This document shows, piece by piece, positions 32,671-45,050 of a DNA stretch of 64,000 nucleotides. A model generated the notes under the pieces. The model was given only the letters and a program-made list of their open reading frames with translations, ran no database searches and was not told the DNA's origin. Each line of letters begins with the position of its first letter. Position 1 is the first letter of the stretch. The DNA lies in the NCBI GenBank assembly GCA_034687125.1, contig JAQGBZ010000088.1:142611-206610 (forward strand), given 5' to 3'. The translations under genes were made by a program, and so were the position numbers. Origin of the DNA: Neelides folsomi. Its lineage: Eukaryota; Arthropoda; Collembola; Neelipleona; Neelidae.

Positions 32671-34776
32671 GCTCAAGGGCGTGTGTGATGGAGCTCTTCA
32701 CCTTTCTTCCCTCCCGCTTTCCAAAGACTTAAGTGCCGCCTCTGCGAAGTGTCTACCACCACCACCACCAACCACAATACGTCTCTGTATAAAAACGAGT
32801 GTAGCATTTTAGGCCTCGTGTAGCCATTGAATAAAGACGTACAAATGGTGAGAGGAGGTGAGGCGGAAGTGAGTTCTTTAATGGCCCGTGATTTATCCGG
32901 ACTAGTGGTCGGCGGGACGGAGGGAAGCCGAGGCCGCTTTTATCTCCGAAGTGGCTCCATAATTACAGAACGAAATGGGCGGCAGTGGCCGGGAAATTGG
33001 ACGGCGAAGGAGGGAAGAGGAGTGGCGGGTGGTGGCCGGCTTCGCCTAAGTGCCCATTCCCGCCCGACCTCCACTCTAAATGCTAATCCTCATCATCGTC
33101 AAATGAGCCCCACCAGTTCCCTCCACCCCCTCTAATGGCCCTCACAAATCTTCATCCCCACAAATCTCCTTCCCGCGCGAAGCCAATAAAATAAAGAGAG
33201 TCATAAACGAGGGCGAGAGGCCTCTTTTATTATTCCATCAGGCTCAGGAAGTTCCTCTCAATAATGCAGAATGACTTGTTGAAGATGGGGGCCATTAGCT
33301 CTGATTCCCTCGACCTCTAATTGAAGGTTTGGAGAGGTCGGATGGTAATGGAATTACTTTCTAATCCCCTTCTGGAGTCGGCGGGCGTCAAGTCCTCATC
33401 GGTGCACTCAGATCCGGGATGATTTCCCATTCGGCATCGATCTCCATTTTCCTAAATGTACGCTTTCAGGCCTCCTTCGAAGAGCGGGAGGGGAGAGACG
33501 GAAAAGGTCACGTCGGCCCGGAAGTTAAGTGGAGACAGTCACAGAGGAGCAGAGGCCTTTAATTAAAATTTGTACTTTTTCCTTTCCATCTCTTCTTCTT
33601 CTCTTTCTCGTGCCTTTCTCTGGAATTAAAATGCAATGGGATTTCATCCTCTCTTCCTCCGATTAAGCGACTTCTTTAGCTTTATTACGGCCTCCTTTGG
33701 GAGGAGGGGAGAGAGTTTAATTACTCAAAGAGCGGAGCAGCGGCGGAGAAAGAGAAAGGACGAGCACATTGCGGACATAGGGAACTGAAGACCCGGGTTG
33801 GTATGAACATAGCTCATCTCCCCATTTATTCCCTCTTCCTACTTCAAATCATACTCCAGTTCCTACTCCATATTCCGCTCGGGGAATGAGGAGACGAGGA
33901 CGTATGAATTCCATTCACCTGAGCCGCGATTCAAATGAGGAAGTCCACATCGAGATCCAATAAGGTTGGAGATGGAGCAGAGTAAACAGGAGAAGGAATA
34001 ATAAAGGGCTTATCTTCGAGGACAACGGGAGTTCTCTTTGTTTCCTCCTCCATAAACTTCCCTCACAATTACAATCAGAGGATCGAATCAAATATGAAAA
34101 GGGCCTATTGAGGAGAAGGAGGAGCGCCTTCGATTTCCCCATAAACATATCCCTCCGTATCTCGGATCTCTCCACCGAGTCCTCAAATTCCTTTCAGGAG
34201 GTTTCCAGCGGTTCAATCCGCTCAATCTAATCCGCCACTCCTCCCGAAATTCGCATAATAAAAATAAAAAAGTTCAACAATCCCGACCCTCAAAATAAAT
34301 TATCGGGCGGGAGGAGTCGGAGAGAGCCTCGGGAATCCCGAGTTTCAAACCACGACGGATTATTTATTTTAAATAAAGTCCTTCACGGAATGATAAAAGT
34401 TTAACAAGTTTCCCCTCTCCGCGATCTCACCGACCGAGAAGAATCCAAAGTTGGGCAAAATGCCTCTTTCTGCCCCTGTCCTATGCCACAATACACCAAG
34501 GAAGGCCACTTGAGTTTAAAGGATGTAATCCCAGTTCCGCTCTCTTCTCCTCAGTTTGAATTATATTCCCCAGAAAAGTCTCATTTAACTAACTTCCTTC
34601 AGCTATTTTACAAATGGGCCCTCAGAGTCCCCGACACTTAAATTATCCTCTTCTATAATATCCTCTTTTATAGTAATAACAAAGGGAAAGATTGGAAGTC
34701 TGGAGGGTCAAAAGTGTAAATTATAACTGATGGATCTCGAAAGTCTACTTCGGAGTGTTTTTGTTCCATAAAAGGA
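32671..34776. other. Intergenic GC-rich spacer, Beat to ADCK1
   Basis: About 2.1 kb. It begins with the Beat 3' UTR. The open frames seen here are compositional and match no family I recognise. The last few hundred bases turn AT-rich toward ADCK1. No RNA gene was seen. Confidence 0.55.
32830..32835 (+). terminator. Candidate poly(A) signal of the Beat gene
   Basis: AATAAA lies about 160 nt after the Beat stop codon, the first such hexamer downstream on this strand. Confidence 0.5.
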
Positions 34777-37700
34777 ATGTTTTCAATTAGACGAAAGTTT
34801 ATATTTTTAAGCGGTCTTGCTGCCGGCTCGACTCTCACGTTCTCTCTGGCTCAGCGTAATTCATTTGATTGGAATTCTTTCGGAATTGTTCGGTTTGGCC
34901 GGGCGGCGATTGCGGTATGGATCCATTTTCATAATTTAATTACTATTATATTCTACATTTATTTAATAAGATACCAGCGGGACGAACGAGACGGAAATAT
35001 TTTTAGACCCAATAAATTGAACTATCCTCTTCACAAATTCCCCATATTGTTCTAGCATTACAAAGCTAATAAATAAATAGTGTGTATACATAAAATCTTT
35101 GAATTCTTAAAATTAAATAAATACGTTATACGGAAGGAGAATAATAAATAAATTTACAATCATATCAAACCTTATTTGAATCGTAAACCCAAATTACTCT
35201 ATTTTTATTATTTCTTTTATTCATGGGTGAAGGCAATTTATTTTCCTGATTTTGTTTGTTTCATTTTTTCATTTTATAGACGGCATCAATTGCATATGAC
35301 TACAAATTCAGCGTCTACTACAAGCAGCTTCCAGATGATGAAGGCGAAGCGAACAAAATTTGGTCACAGGTTTGCATTTGCCATTTGCTGGCTCCTTCAT
35401 TATAAAGACTTACTCAAGAAATCTTTTATTTCAATTGCGGTTTCTACGTTGTGCTTGAGAGATGGATTAAAAGATTATGTGTATGGAAATTGAAGGTTCA
35501 TAAGAGATCAGCTCAGAAGCTGCTTCAACTCTGTCGGTCGAACAGAGGGGTTTTCATCAAAGTAGGCCAACACCTTGGTGCCCTCGATTACCTTTTACCT
35601 GCAGAGTATGTGCAAACGCTGAGCGTCCTCCATAGCCAAGCTCCAGAGTCTTCGCTCGAAGAAATCCAAGCTGTGATCAAAGAAGATTTAAATACAAATG
35701 TAAATATTATGCGTAAACCGCATTTACTTTTTATTCAGACCCATTTTCATGCCCTGAAACAATGTTTTTCCTTTCATAAAAAAATTTTAAATTTGAATTA
35801 TTTTAACCATTCAAACTAAACATGGGAAATATTATTCATTTTTTGTTTATTTATTTTTTTAGGATATTACTGAAGTATTTACATATTTTGATAATGAACC
35901 GATCGGGGCCGCTTCTTTGGCTCAAGTTTATCGTGCCAAACTTTGTAACAATGCAGAAGTGGCTGTTAAAGTACAACACCCCAAAGTCCGAGCTCACTCC
36001 AAAGTTGACATCCAAACGATGGATTTTCTGGTTAGATTGGCAGCAAAGGCATTTCCAGATTTTAAACTCCTTTGGCTGGTCGACCAAACGAAGGCCAACC
36101 TTCCCAAAGAGCTCGATTTCCTTCAAGAGGCGGAGAATGCAGAGAAAATTAGAAGTCATATGAAAGACTCCCCATGGCTTAGGGTAATTTACCTGTCCAG
36201 TAAATACGTAATTGCCCTAATTCCTATCCCTTGAAATAATAGCATAGTAGTTAATACAGAAACCGCCCTCGAGCCCAAAACTTCCCTCAACTCTATTTAC
36301 TTCTAATTAAATATTCAAAAGGCAAACAGGAGCCGATGTCATACTTCTTTTAAAATGCAGATCCCAAAGATTTACCATGAGCTTTCAACTCCGCGCCTTC
36401 TCGTGATGGAATACTGCAAGGGAGGGCATGTCAACGACCTTGACTTTATGCAAAAGAACAAAGTGTCGACAAGTGAGGTGGTTGCCAAACTCGGTGAACT
36501 CTACAGTGAAATGATCTTCAAGCATGGGTTCATTCATTGTGATCCCCACCCGGTATAGCTACCTATGTTTATTTTTTTACATTTTTGAACATAAACAGTC
36601 CTTTGCTCCTATCAAATTCAAACTTTGCATCATTAATGCATCAATGGATTTAGATTTATGGCTTAAGTCTCTGAACAAAGTTTATGCATGCATAAATATC
36701 CAAAGTTGCAAAAAGGCTCAAGCAGGATTTGTGGATTAAAAATTTTACAAACGTGGAGCCACATGTTCAGTACGATTATGTACATAAAAGAGGAGCAACA
36801 TCACATAACTGTTGAGACACATGCCATAAATTATCAACGTGATAGGAGCGGAATGGCTGGTGTATTATTTACTATATAGGCAAATTTCATTGATCAGGGG
36901 AACATCCTTGTGAATAAGCGGACCAGCGGCATCGAACTTTGCCTCCTCGACCACGGGCTATACACGGTGGGTTGGAGTAAATAAGAGTTTCTTCTTCTTC
37001 CTGAACCCTCTAGGCTCATTTAACTCTTCATGATTTTCCAGACCCTCACAGATGAGTTTCGCTTCACATATTCTAAATTTTGGTTGAGTATCCTGGAGTC
37101 GGACGTGGGAGGAATAGCGAGATTCAGCGGAGAACTGGGAGTGGGAGATTATTTTGAGTTGTTTGCCTCGATGGTCACAGCACGTAGCTGGAACTCCATC
37201 ACAAGCTCCGGAGGGATCGCGGCGAAGAAGTTGACGGTCGAGGAGGTGAGCAACCCGCGGGTTCAAGACCCAAACTCAATCTCATCTTCCACAGCAAATG
37301 CAAATCAAGAAGAGCATCTCCAACTTTGTGACCCAAATCTCCGAAGTCCTCGACCGAATTCCCCCGCCCATGGTCCTCATCTTCAAGACTAACGACCTCC
37401 TCCGCGGAGTCGAGTACGCTCTCAAGACCCAAAAGACGTACGTAGCTATAAGGACCAAAATTACATCCTAACCGTTTCCGCCAATTTTTAGAATGCTGCA
37501 AGGCAGAGAGGAAAGGAAAGAGTGGTGGTGGATGTGAAAGAAGAAAATTACCAATATTTTATTCTTGGAAAATCTCATATTGGGCACAATAATCCAATGA
37601 AATTGTTGTCTGTATGCTATATGTGCGTATGCGTGAAAAAAAACAAACGGTTTCCCTTTGAATTTCCCCTATCCCATTCATCATCCCTCTTTCCTTTTTA

Positions 37701-37960
37701 AATGCAGACAATGAGTATTTTTACTTAAATTTATGCTAGCGATGAAAGGAAACTGAACGGAGTTTTTTCTCAATTCCAGAATGAGTTCTTTCTCAACAAT
37801 GGCCAAATTCTGCGTGCGGGCGGTGTACTTAGAGCGTCTGAGGGCATGCAAAGGGTTGTGGTGTCGGATCCAAACCATCCTCGGCGAAGAAGTTTCCCTC
37901 ATGCGGATCCGTCTGGGAGAACTGATCCTCTGGTTTTCCACCTTGCTCAATTGGGGCTAA
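34777..37960 (+). CDS. ADCK1: ADCK1, mitochondrial UbiB-family atypical kinase
   Basis: UbiB/ABC1-type atypical kinase; ADCK1 relatives act in mitochondria and affect inner-membrane structure and lipid or quinone homeostasis. Nine exons: 34777-34914, 35280-35369, 35496-35699, 35863-36183, 36361-36552, 36898-36966, 37042-37245, 37295-37437, 37780-37960; 513 residues, close to the human length, phases consistent. The N-terminus is basic and then hydrophobic (FIFLSGLAAGS), as in a mitochondrial targeting or inner-membrane segment. Family signatures include the KxGQ motif in GVFIKVGQHLGALDYLLPAEY, the Ala-rich loop PIGAASLAQVY, the lysine in VAVKVQHPKV, ELDFLQEAENAEK, the catalytic HCDPHPGN and the metal-binding DHG in LLDHGLY, replacing the DFG of ordinary kinases. 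The C-terminal part also matches ADCK1 (FELFASMVTARSWNS, FKTNDLLRGVEYAL). All active-site residues are intact. Confidence 0.95.
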
Positions 37961-37984
37961 GAGGCCCTTCATATTTATCCCTTC

Positions 37985-37990
37985 ATTAAA
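37985..37990 (+). terminator. Candidate poly(A) signal of ADCK1 (ATTAAA variant)
   Basis: ATTAAA, the commonest variant signal, lies 25 nt after the ADCK1 stop codon. A more distal signal is possible, so this is tentative. Confidence 0.3.
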
Positions 37991-38564
37991 TAAGCTGTGA
38001 AGGAGAAGTGAGTGCTGGTGTAGGTAATCGTAACTGTAATTTTATGAGGCTCGGCAGGGCAATAAGTGTTAATGGTGGGGAGAGAGGAGGCTTCAGTTTA
38101 TTGAGCTCCCCTCACTCACTCCGCTCTCCTAATTCATTCCTTCGTGAGCGTAACAAGACATGATGAGGGTCTCTAATCCGTCGGCTCCCGAGGAGAGTAT
38201 TTTTAATTACGAGGAGAGGAGCCTGGCCCTTCCCGACTGCATAAATGATGAGTTGGAGGCCCAGCCCAATTTAAGACTCTCAGATTACGAGGTCCCGCGA
38301 GGGTCTTTATCTTCAATTCAAATACCCGCCTTGTTGGTTCCGCCCTCCCCGCCGTTGTCTCCGACAGGGGACCGTTTGGGCCTCGGTTAGTGCATAAGGA
38401 GGGCCTAATGCGGTCTGATGCTCAAATAAATGGAACGGTTCTGGAGTTTCTTATTATTATGCCTCGATGCAAAAGATGCAGTGATGAGATACATACTTTA
38501 CATACCAACTTCACTTTCCTCGCATACCAAAAGAGAAAGTGGTTCATCCAAGGGCTGAGAAGAA

Positions 38565-38570
38565 TTTATT
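38565..38570 (-). terminator. Candidate poly(A) signal of gelsolin
   Basis: AATAAA on the minus strand (TTTATT as printed), about 197 nt beyond the gelsolin stop codon. Confidence 0.45.
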
Positions 38571-38766
38571 AGTTTTTTAATAAAGAGTGGCTTTGGAGTC
38601 TCATCGGAAGCCACCCACCTGGAGACAATGGATTCTCAATTCCCCATCGATTCTCGTCGAGGGCGAGAGAAAGTTGGGCCGAGCTCCTGCAGATGTGAGA
38701 GAAAGTTAATGAGGGAGAAGAAGCTGGGGAATTTCAGACTTCACCTTTTTCCTAGCCCCGAACTCC

Positions 38767-41700
38767 TCACTGCCAGTCGGGGAAGAGGACGCGGAAGGAG
38801 TCGGGCTCCTCACCCTGCTTCACCACAATGGAGATCGTTACGGCGTTCCCTCCAGCACGCTCATGCTGTGACCGGATGTATTCCTGCGAAACCCCATTTG
38901 CATTTCCAATTCATTTACAATTCCCTCTTACATCGGACATCTTCAGGGAGTTGGCTCGCTCCTCGGCCGATGCCCCTTTCCCGAGCCAGATGAATATCTC
39001 GTCCGCTCCCGTGTCCAACACCATCACATCGTCTTCGTTCAAATCCTATCGTTAGAAACAAGCTGTGTAAATTATTCTTTCGCATTCCCCAACTCTCAGA
39101 GCCCTGAGAGTGGGCAGTTTGGGTGAGTGGTGCGTATAGGCATAGGAAATAAACCTCTTTAGTAAAGTTGTGAACTTCGTCCACATCCAGCTTCGTTGAT
39201 GGAGGTGTGATACTGCAGTGGAAAAGGCGAGTCGCAAGTGTGGGGCTGTCGTTCTCAAAACTTGCCTTATTGTATTCTCCCTTTCCACTAAGGAGAGCCC
39301 AAAACTCTTCTGGCTCGCTTCCCTCACTAATTTTGCTCGCCGTTCGGTCGGGAGAAACGAGAGCGTCGACCTTTGCTCCCATAGCTTTCTCCTCTTCCGA
39401 AGCCCCTTTCCCGATCCACATGTACGTGACTGAAGGGCCGTCAAGAACGAAGACGTCGTCCGAGTCCAATGAGGCCGCTTTGGGAAGCACTTCAATCGCC
39501 CGGGTGTCTTCGTCGCAGGTGCCTTGGACTTGGAAGAGCCGTGGGACATTAGAATCATATGTATCATGTTCGCGAACGTTTTTAAATCCGCTGGCATGTC
39601 CCCCGCGGAAAACGATCATTTTCCCTTTAAAAACACGTAGGAAATGGGCCGGTTCGTGTCCTTGGAGAACCCTCACTTGGACAGCTCGACCCCCAAGCTC
39701 ATCATCCAATCTCAGGGTTTGAAGGGCCGCGGCCGCCTTTTCGTCCTGGCTGCTATCCACTCCCTGGACATAAAAAGTTAATTGCTTTCAATCCGTTTTT
39801 ATATATGTTTTAATCTCCTCTCCGGCAAAGGAGGCCGGACGAGGTTCAGGTTGAGTCGAAGGATTAAGGGAATTGCCTGCCAAAAGTAGAGGATGTAGTT
39901 TTCCCTTCCACTTTTCTCCTTGTACGTGTATTTGAGAACGTAGGAGTCTCCGCCGAAGAACATGCCGTGTTTCTCTGGGGGAACCGGAGCGAGCTCAAAG
40001 TTCTCGATCCGCCAAAGCTCAGTTTTCCCCGTTCCATCGTCGGGGCAGAAACCAAGGGCCTTGCCGAGATTCTTCAATAGCTTTCGCAACTTTTCCTTGT
40101 CGTTCCCCGCGTCTCGAATCTTTTCCCCGAGAACCGGAGTGCTTGCTGAAGTTTATAAGGAACTCGAGTTAATTAATGGGATCCAAGGACAGGGAGTTAA
40201 AGATATACCGGCGATCTTCTCCATTGTGTACACTTTCCCAATGATGGGCGGAGAGTCGTCCGCCTCCTTCCATACAGTGAAGTATTGCTTGAAGGCAGGA
40301 GGTTCGCCGTCGTCCACTACGCGTTGGATCTGTGAAGAAGACGGAGCTCTGGCCCTTTAACTTCTCCACTCCCCCGCTTTCACTTACCCTCGTCCATTGT
40401 GGGTAGTTGTTTTGGGTCAAGAAGCCTTCGGCCGATTTCATGGCATGGGCCTTCTCGTCCCTCGTGCACTTCCGTCCAATCCATACAAAGATTCCTGACT
40501 TGCCCGCATCAAGGATGTAGCAATCCTATATATATGAAATCAACGTCTCAGCCGAATTCCTCACCGACAACCAAAAATGTGCCAGAAAACAAATACCGAA
40601 TTCAGTAACCATCAAAAGCAAAAACCCGTTTTAATCTTGTTTACAACCCTCTTAAGCTAGTCAAAATTTTGTTAGTGATTATCATAATAAATAATTGCCC
40701 ATTTCACTCATTTGTATGGGGATATAAAGGGCACTTGGCTCACGAAATGCTTCGAACCCAAAAGGACTCGAATATTGAAACTTGTTAAATAAATACTTGA
40801 GGAAAATTTTTGTCAACGCCCTTGGTTTGAGTGCATAAGATATAAATATAGTAGTTACATAATGGACCAATGCTCGAGTGGAGCTATTTAATAATCAAAT
40901 GAATTTTGTAAAGAAGCAGTTTGGATGTAAATAGGGTTAATTAGCTCTTGAAAAACACTCTTGAATTCAAATAAGCATAAGGGGAAAATCTATATACAGA
41001 TTAAATAAGTAGGTATTATGTAATGCATGACTAACCTCGCCTCCGTCCCCCTCCTTCGTTCCGTCATGTTAATGAAAGAAAACGTCTCTATATTAGGCAT
41101 ATCATCATTCCACTCTCAACATATTTCTCATATCTCTCACAAACTCATAATGCTCCGAGAAAACTTCACGCCAAATGAGTTGCGAGGAAAAGTGTTCGCT
41201 TGCCTGAGATTGAAGCATTTGTCTCTTCAGAGGCTTCTCCCCCACTTTCTCCACCTTCACCACCCCGGAAGAGTCGCTGACGTGGAAGAGACTCACGGTG
41301 CTCTGGAGTTGACACTTGTTCAGCCTTTTTCTCATCCCCTTAACCTCACCTCTGCCTGCTTCTCGAACACCACGTCGTCGTCTGTCGGGGGAGGGTCGGC
41401 CATTTCAGCTCTTGACCCTCCGCCAAGAGCTGTGAAGAAATCCGCTACGTCCTCTTCGCTCGAGCTGGGTTCTGAAATTAATTAATGTTTTCCAAATCCG
41501 ATTAGTCAAATGGAAACGAACCGATGACTGTGATTTTGAGTCGGCCGCCATGGTCCTGGTCTCGGATTTGGTTCGCTGCTTGGATCGCCTTCAGCCGTTC
41601 TGTTCGCTTGCTGTAGCGCCCGACATAGACGAAGAGCTTTTTGGGAGTATCCAGGACGAAGCAATCTCCCTTATTCATCGACTTCACACTCGTTTCCACC

Positions 41701-43844
41701 TTTTGAGTCAAACGTCATTTTCTTCTCGAGAGGGTCCATTGAAATTGTACAATACCTCTCGCACGCGGACGTTTCTCTTTCCTTTCACTTGGAAGAGGCG
41801 GGACGGGGCATCGTCTGGGTTGAAGTGTTTAAACCCGCTTTTGACTCCTCCGGGAACGTAGCGGACACCTGGGCGGGAAATCGGATTTATAATCCCTCCA
41901 AATCCCCCAAAGTCTCTTCTTCACTCACCGCCTGGGAAGTATGATAGGAAGACCGGAGACTCATACTCTTCCGTTTCGCGGTGCTGGACCGGAATTCCGC
42001 CGAGCATTTCATCCAACTCCACCGCCTTGATTGCAGCTGTTCCCTTCTCATCCTAGATGAAAGAAAACATCTCATTTTTTCCACCCTTATCCGGAGAGAG
42101 ATGGATGGGGGAGAGATAGGGAAATTGTAATTAAGCTCCCCCTCACCTGTGTCGTCTCCTTGCCGAGCCAAAAACTGTGAAAAAAGAAGAGTGAGCGTGT
42201 GATAAAGGGGAATTGGAAACTAACTGGATGTCCCAAGACAGAACGCCGTTCCGCTCCTTCGTCTAAAAACAAGAGGAGATGAGTAATGGGTCCGCGACTA
42301 ACAAGTTATAAAGAACCCTGAGAGGCATCTAAAAGAAAAGGTTCAAAGGCTTTTCTCGTAGATGAGTCTAAGAAACTCGGATGACTCTCATGATATGACT
42401 CATATGATATTCCTCTCATATTCACATAGTTCCAACTTTGGGAGAAAAATTTACTCACATAGAGGATGATGTAGGAATCGCCACTATAGAACTTGCCGTA
42501 GTCTTTCTCTGGGTACGGGACTGGTGCGAAGTTCTGAAAAGTAACACTTTCTCATTCCACCGTCATAATTCATAGGATCGAGGTAAGGAAATGAGTATTT
42601 AAAAGGAGTCTTGAGGAGGGCAAACGGAACATGGGGAATGCATAATAACTCCGTGTTAGTATAATGGGTTGAGGGAGAAGTCATTGGGTTTGTGAGCGAC
42701 GACTCATTAAATTTCCCCTCAAGAGCGGTTGGGCCCATTTTGGAATTTTACTCATTACCCGGAGAGGGGGGCTTCCGGAAATAGAGTGTAGGGCCGAAAT
42801 ATAAATCAGGAGCTACAGACCCACTTGAAATCCGAAAACCTCGAATCCGCCTCCGCTCTCCCGCATCTCCTCTATACCGTATTTATAGATCTCGACCGAG
42901 CGGATAGTTCGATGGGATGGATTTCCCATTCTCTCGCTCTCCGGCCCCTTTCCTCAGATGAACTTGTCAAGAAGAATATCTTGAGAGATTCAGGAGGTCC
43001 ATGAAGCCAAGAGCAACTCGCTTCACCTTAATGCTCTCATCTCCGGAATAAAAACAAACATTCTCCATTCTCTCCCGTCCTTACTTATTTATAAGGGAGG
43101 ATCTCGCCAGCCCCCACTCACATACATCCAGAGATTTAATCTCTATTTATGCAGCTCCATGATCCCATCAACTCCACACGTCCTGAACCGGGAGCTTAAC
43201 TTGCGGGCGAACCTCGCTCGATCGTATGGTACAAATATATAATCCTGGTTCTCTGTTCCAGTACGTAAATAAGTATATAGAGACTATAACTCACTCACCG
43301 AGTCAGAGACTCCATTCCTTAATTAATCCATTAGTCCATTCAACTCTCCCAACTCTCACTCATCGGATATCCCGCAAGCACAGTAGAACCTCACAATAGA
43401 GCCCTCATGTGAGTATGTAAATGTTTCTATAATTACTTCATGATCTAATGGACAACCCTTTCTCGAAAATTAATAAATTGAACAAAGCGGCCATCCCCAC
43501 TCCCACATTATTATATTTAAAAGCATGGTTCGGAGTGAAGGCGCTGACGAAGTTAACAGATTAGTTGGTCCCAGGGACGATTAGTGGGATGAGCAGAGTC
43601 CGATAAATTATTCAAATCAATTAAGAGAGGAAAAAGTTTGGGAAGAGGAGAGAAGGATGTGAAAGGGCCAAGTCCCATCCTCACACACATTTCTTTCAGA
43701 AGAGTGAAGAAGAATAGAGGAAAAGAAAGTGAAAATAATAAAAAAAAGTGGAGAAATAAAAAGAGTATGGGTAACCTCGATTCTCCATATTTTGGTGCCG
43801 GGTGTTTGGCCGACGCCTGTAAATGCTGGATCAACGACCGTCAT
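38767..43844 (-). CDS. Gel: Gelsolin, six-domain actin-severing protein
   Basis: Calcium-regulated actin filament severing and capping protein. Fifteen exons in transcript order: 43776-43844, 42459-42533, 42225-42262, 42147-42174, 41929-42052, 41756-41868, 41522-41699, 41350-41471, 41204-41302, 40388-40525, 40209-40329, 39877-40145, 39155-39763, 38932-39045, 38767-38883; 737 residues, in phase throughout and near the size of human cytoplasmic gelsolin. Six gelsolin repeats can be followed: IWRIENFAPVP and [14 protein letters not shown] (G1), GVKSGFKHF and [17 protein letters not shown] (G2), [17 protein letters not shown] (G3), [14 protein letters not shown] and GGDSYVLKY (G4), EPAHFLRVF and PRLFQVQG, then DDVFVLDG (G5), DDVMVLDT and [10 protein letters not shown] (G6). 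It ends [12 protein letters not shown] with no villin headpiece. The start at 43844 gives MTVVDPAF. An in-frame ATG at 43898 would add 18 residues and gives no signal peptide. Introns after exons 9 and 12 use GC donors. Confidence 0.95.
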
Positions 43845-44125
43845 TTTTCTTCTGTTCCTCCGTCCGTCCGTCGAAGGTTCGAGTTCTCCGGCTGTCAAAG
43901 TCGGAGTGGTGGAAGAACCGTCGGAGAGATTTCTTTATTTAAAGCCAAGTTGTCAGAGGAAACTCCTCACTGACTCATGTCTAAATTGAGAAGAGCCGGC
44001 GCACGGGAAAAATGAGCGGATCACATTCATAAGGAAAAAAGTGAATAGACAAGCTGGTGGGAGAAGCTTATGGTTTCAACATGTACGAGGGAATATTTAT
44101 GCATGTGTGCACTGTTTTGCTTCAC

Positions 44126-44163
44126 ATTCGCAAGGAGTTTCCTCTTGTTGATTCCTTGCGAAT
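44126..44163. repeat. Hairpin-forming inverted repeat
   Basis: Arms ATTCGCAAGGAGT (44126-44138) and ATTCCTTGCGAAT (44151-44163) pair over 13 positions with one G-U in a plus-strand transcript, around a 12-nt loop. It is unexplained by any gene. Confidence 0.6.
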
Positions 44164-44914
44164 ATAGACATATGGGCCTGGAAGGTCTGTGAGTTTGGTC
44201 CCCGAGGGAAACCGCCCTGCTCTGTATGGATGCCCCACTTGGTCATAAATGAGTCTTCTTCTTTTCCTCTTTCCACAATTTCCATTTTTACACCACTTTT
44301 ATTACTTCAAAGTTGGAGAGACATTTTCCTCCAATTACGAGCTTAAAGGAGAATATCATCACTTCATTCCTCCCAGTCTTTTAGGAGGAAAAGCCAAGGA
44401 GTTTAATGGCTGACTGTTAAATGCATACTCCGACGAGTTCCTTCTTCCTTCTAGTGAAATGAAAAGTCTTGTTGAGCAGAGTGGTTCGAGTCGATTATAT
44501 AAGTATTATAAGAAGCTGCCGGGAAGTTCCTTTTACAGCTTCTGAGTATTTAGTTAGCCGGCCTACTCACATTCTAAAATGCTCCAAGCTCCCCACCTTA
44601 ATCTAATCATAAGGGATGTAGTGAACTATTTTATTAACGATTCCCACCTCCTGAAACAACTACTTTATGCCAACTACTTTATATTTGGTAAATATTGGGT
44701 TGTTTAAGGATGCGGTCGTGTTGTGAAAAGGCATTGCGTGCATGAACCGTTGTTTATCATTCATAAGAGAGGAGTGAACAATATGCAATAATTTAACCTC
44801 ATATTGAGGCGGTTGGTCGTGGGGAGCCAAGAATTTGTCTCTATTAAAGTGAGACTTCCTTTAATCTTGAATAGACCTGAATCACATTTGACTTTTATGT
44901 ACTTCCATTGTGAA

Positions 44915-44920
44915 TTTATT
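44915..44920 (-). terminator. Candidate poly(A) signal of ATG14
   Basis: AATAAA on the minus strand (TTTATT as printed), about 130 nt past the ATG14 stop codon. Confidence 0.45.
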
Positions 44921-45050
44921 CGGAGGAAGCGTTTGGGGAGGAGATGGGGCCAACGCGGCTCCTCGTCGTCGTTTCCATTTCTTATTCATGAGGATCTGAA
45001 AGAGGGTTCCGAGAGTCCCTTCGCGGTTCGTTCTCATGAGTAAGAAATCC

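Larger units (their letters stand above)
37961..38766. other. Convergent spacer between ADCK1 and gelsolin stop codons
   Basis: About 800 nt holding the 3' UTRs of both convergent genes. No independent coding family was recognised. Confidence 0.6.
43845..45050. other. Spacer between ATG14 stop and gelsolin start
   Basis: About 1.2 kb holding the ATG14 3' UTR and the gelsolin promoter, both read on the minus strand. It contains one clear hairpin at 44126-44163 (listed separately). No coding family was recognised. Confidence 0.55.

Noticed and set aside
38628-38993. Plus-strand ORF opposite the gelsolin 3' end
   Set aside because: A shadow of the gelsolin exons, whose minus-strand protein is unambiguous.
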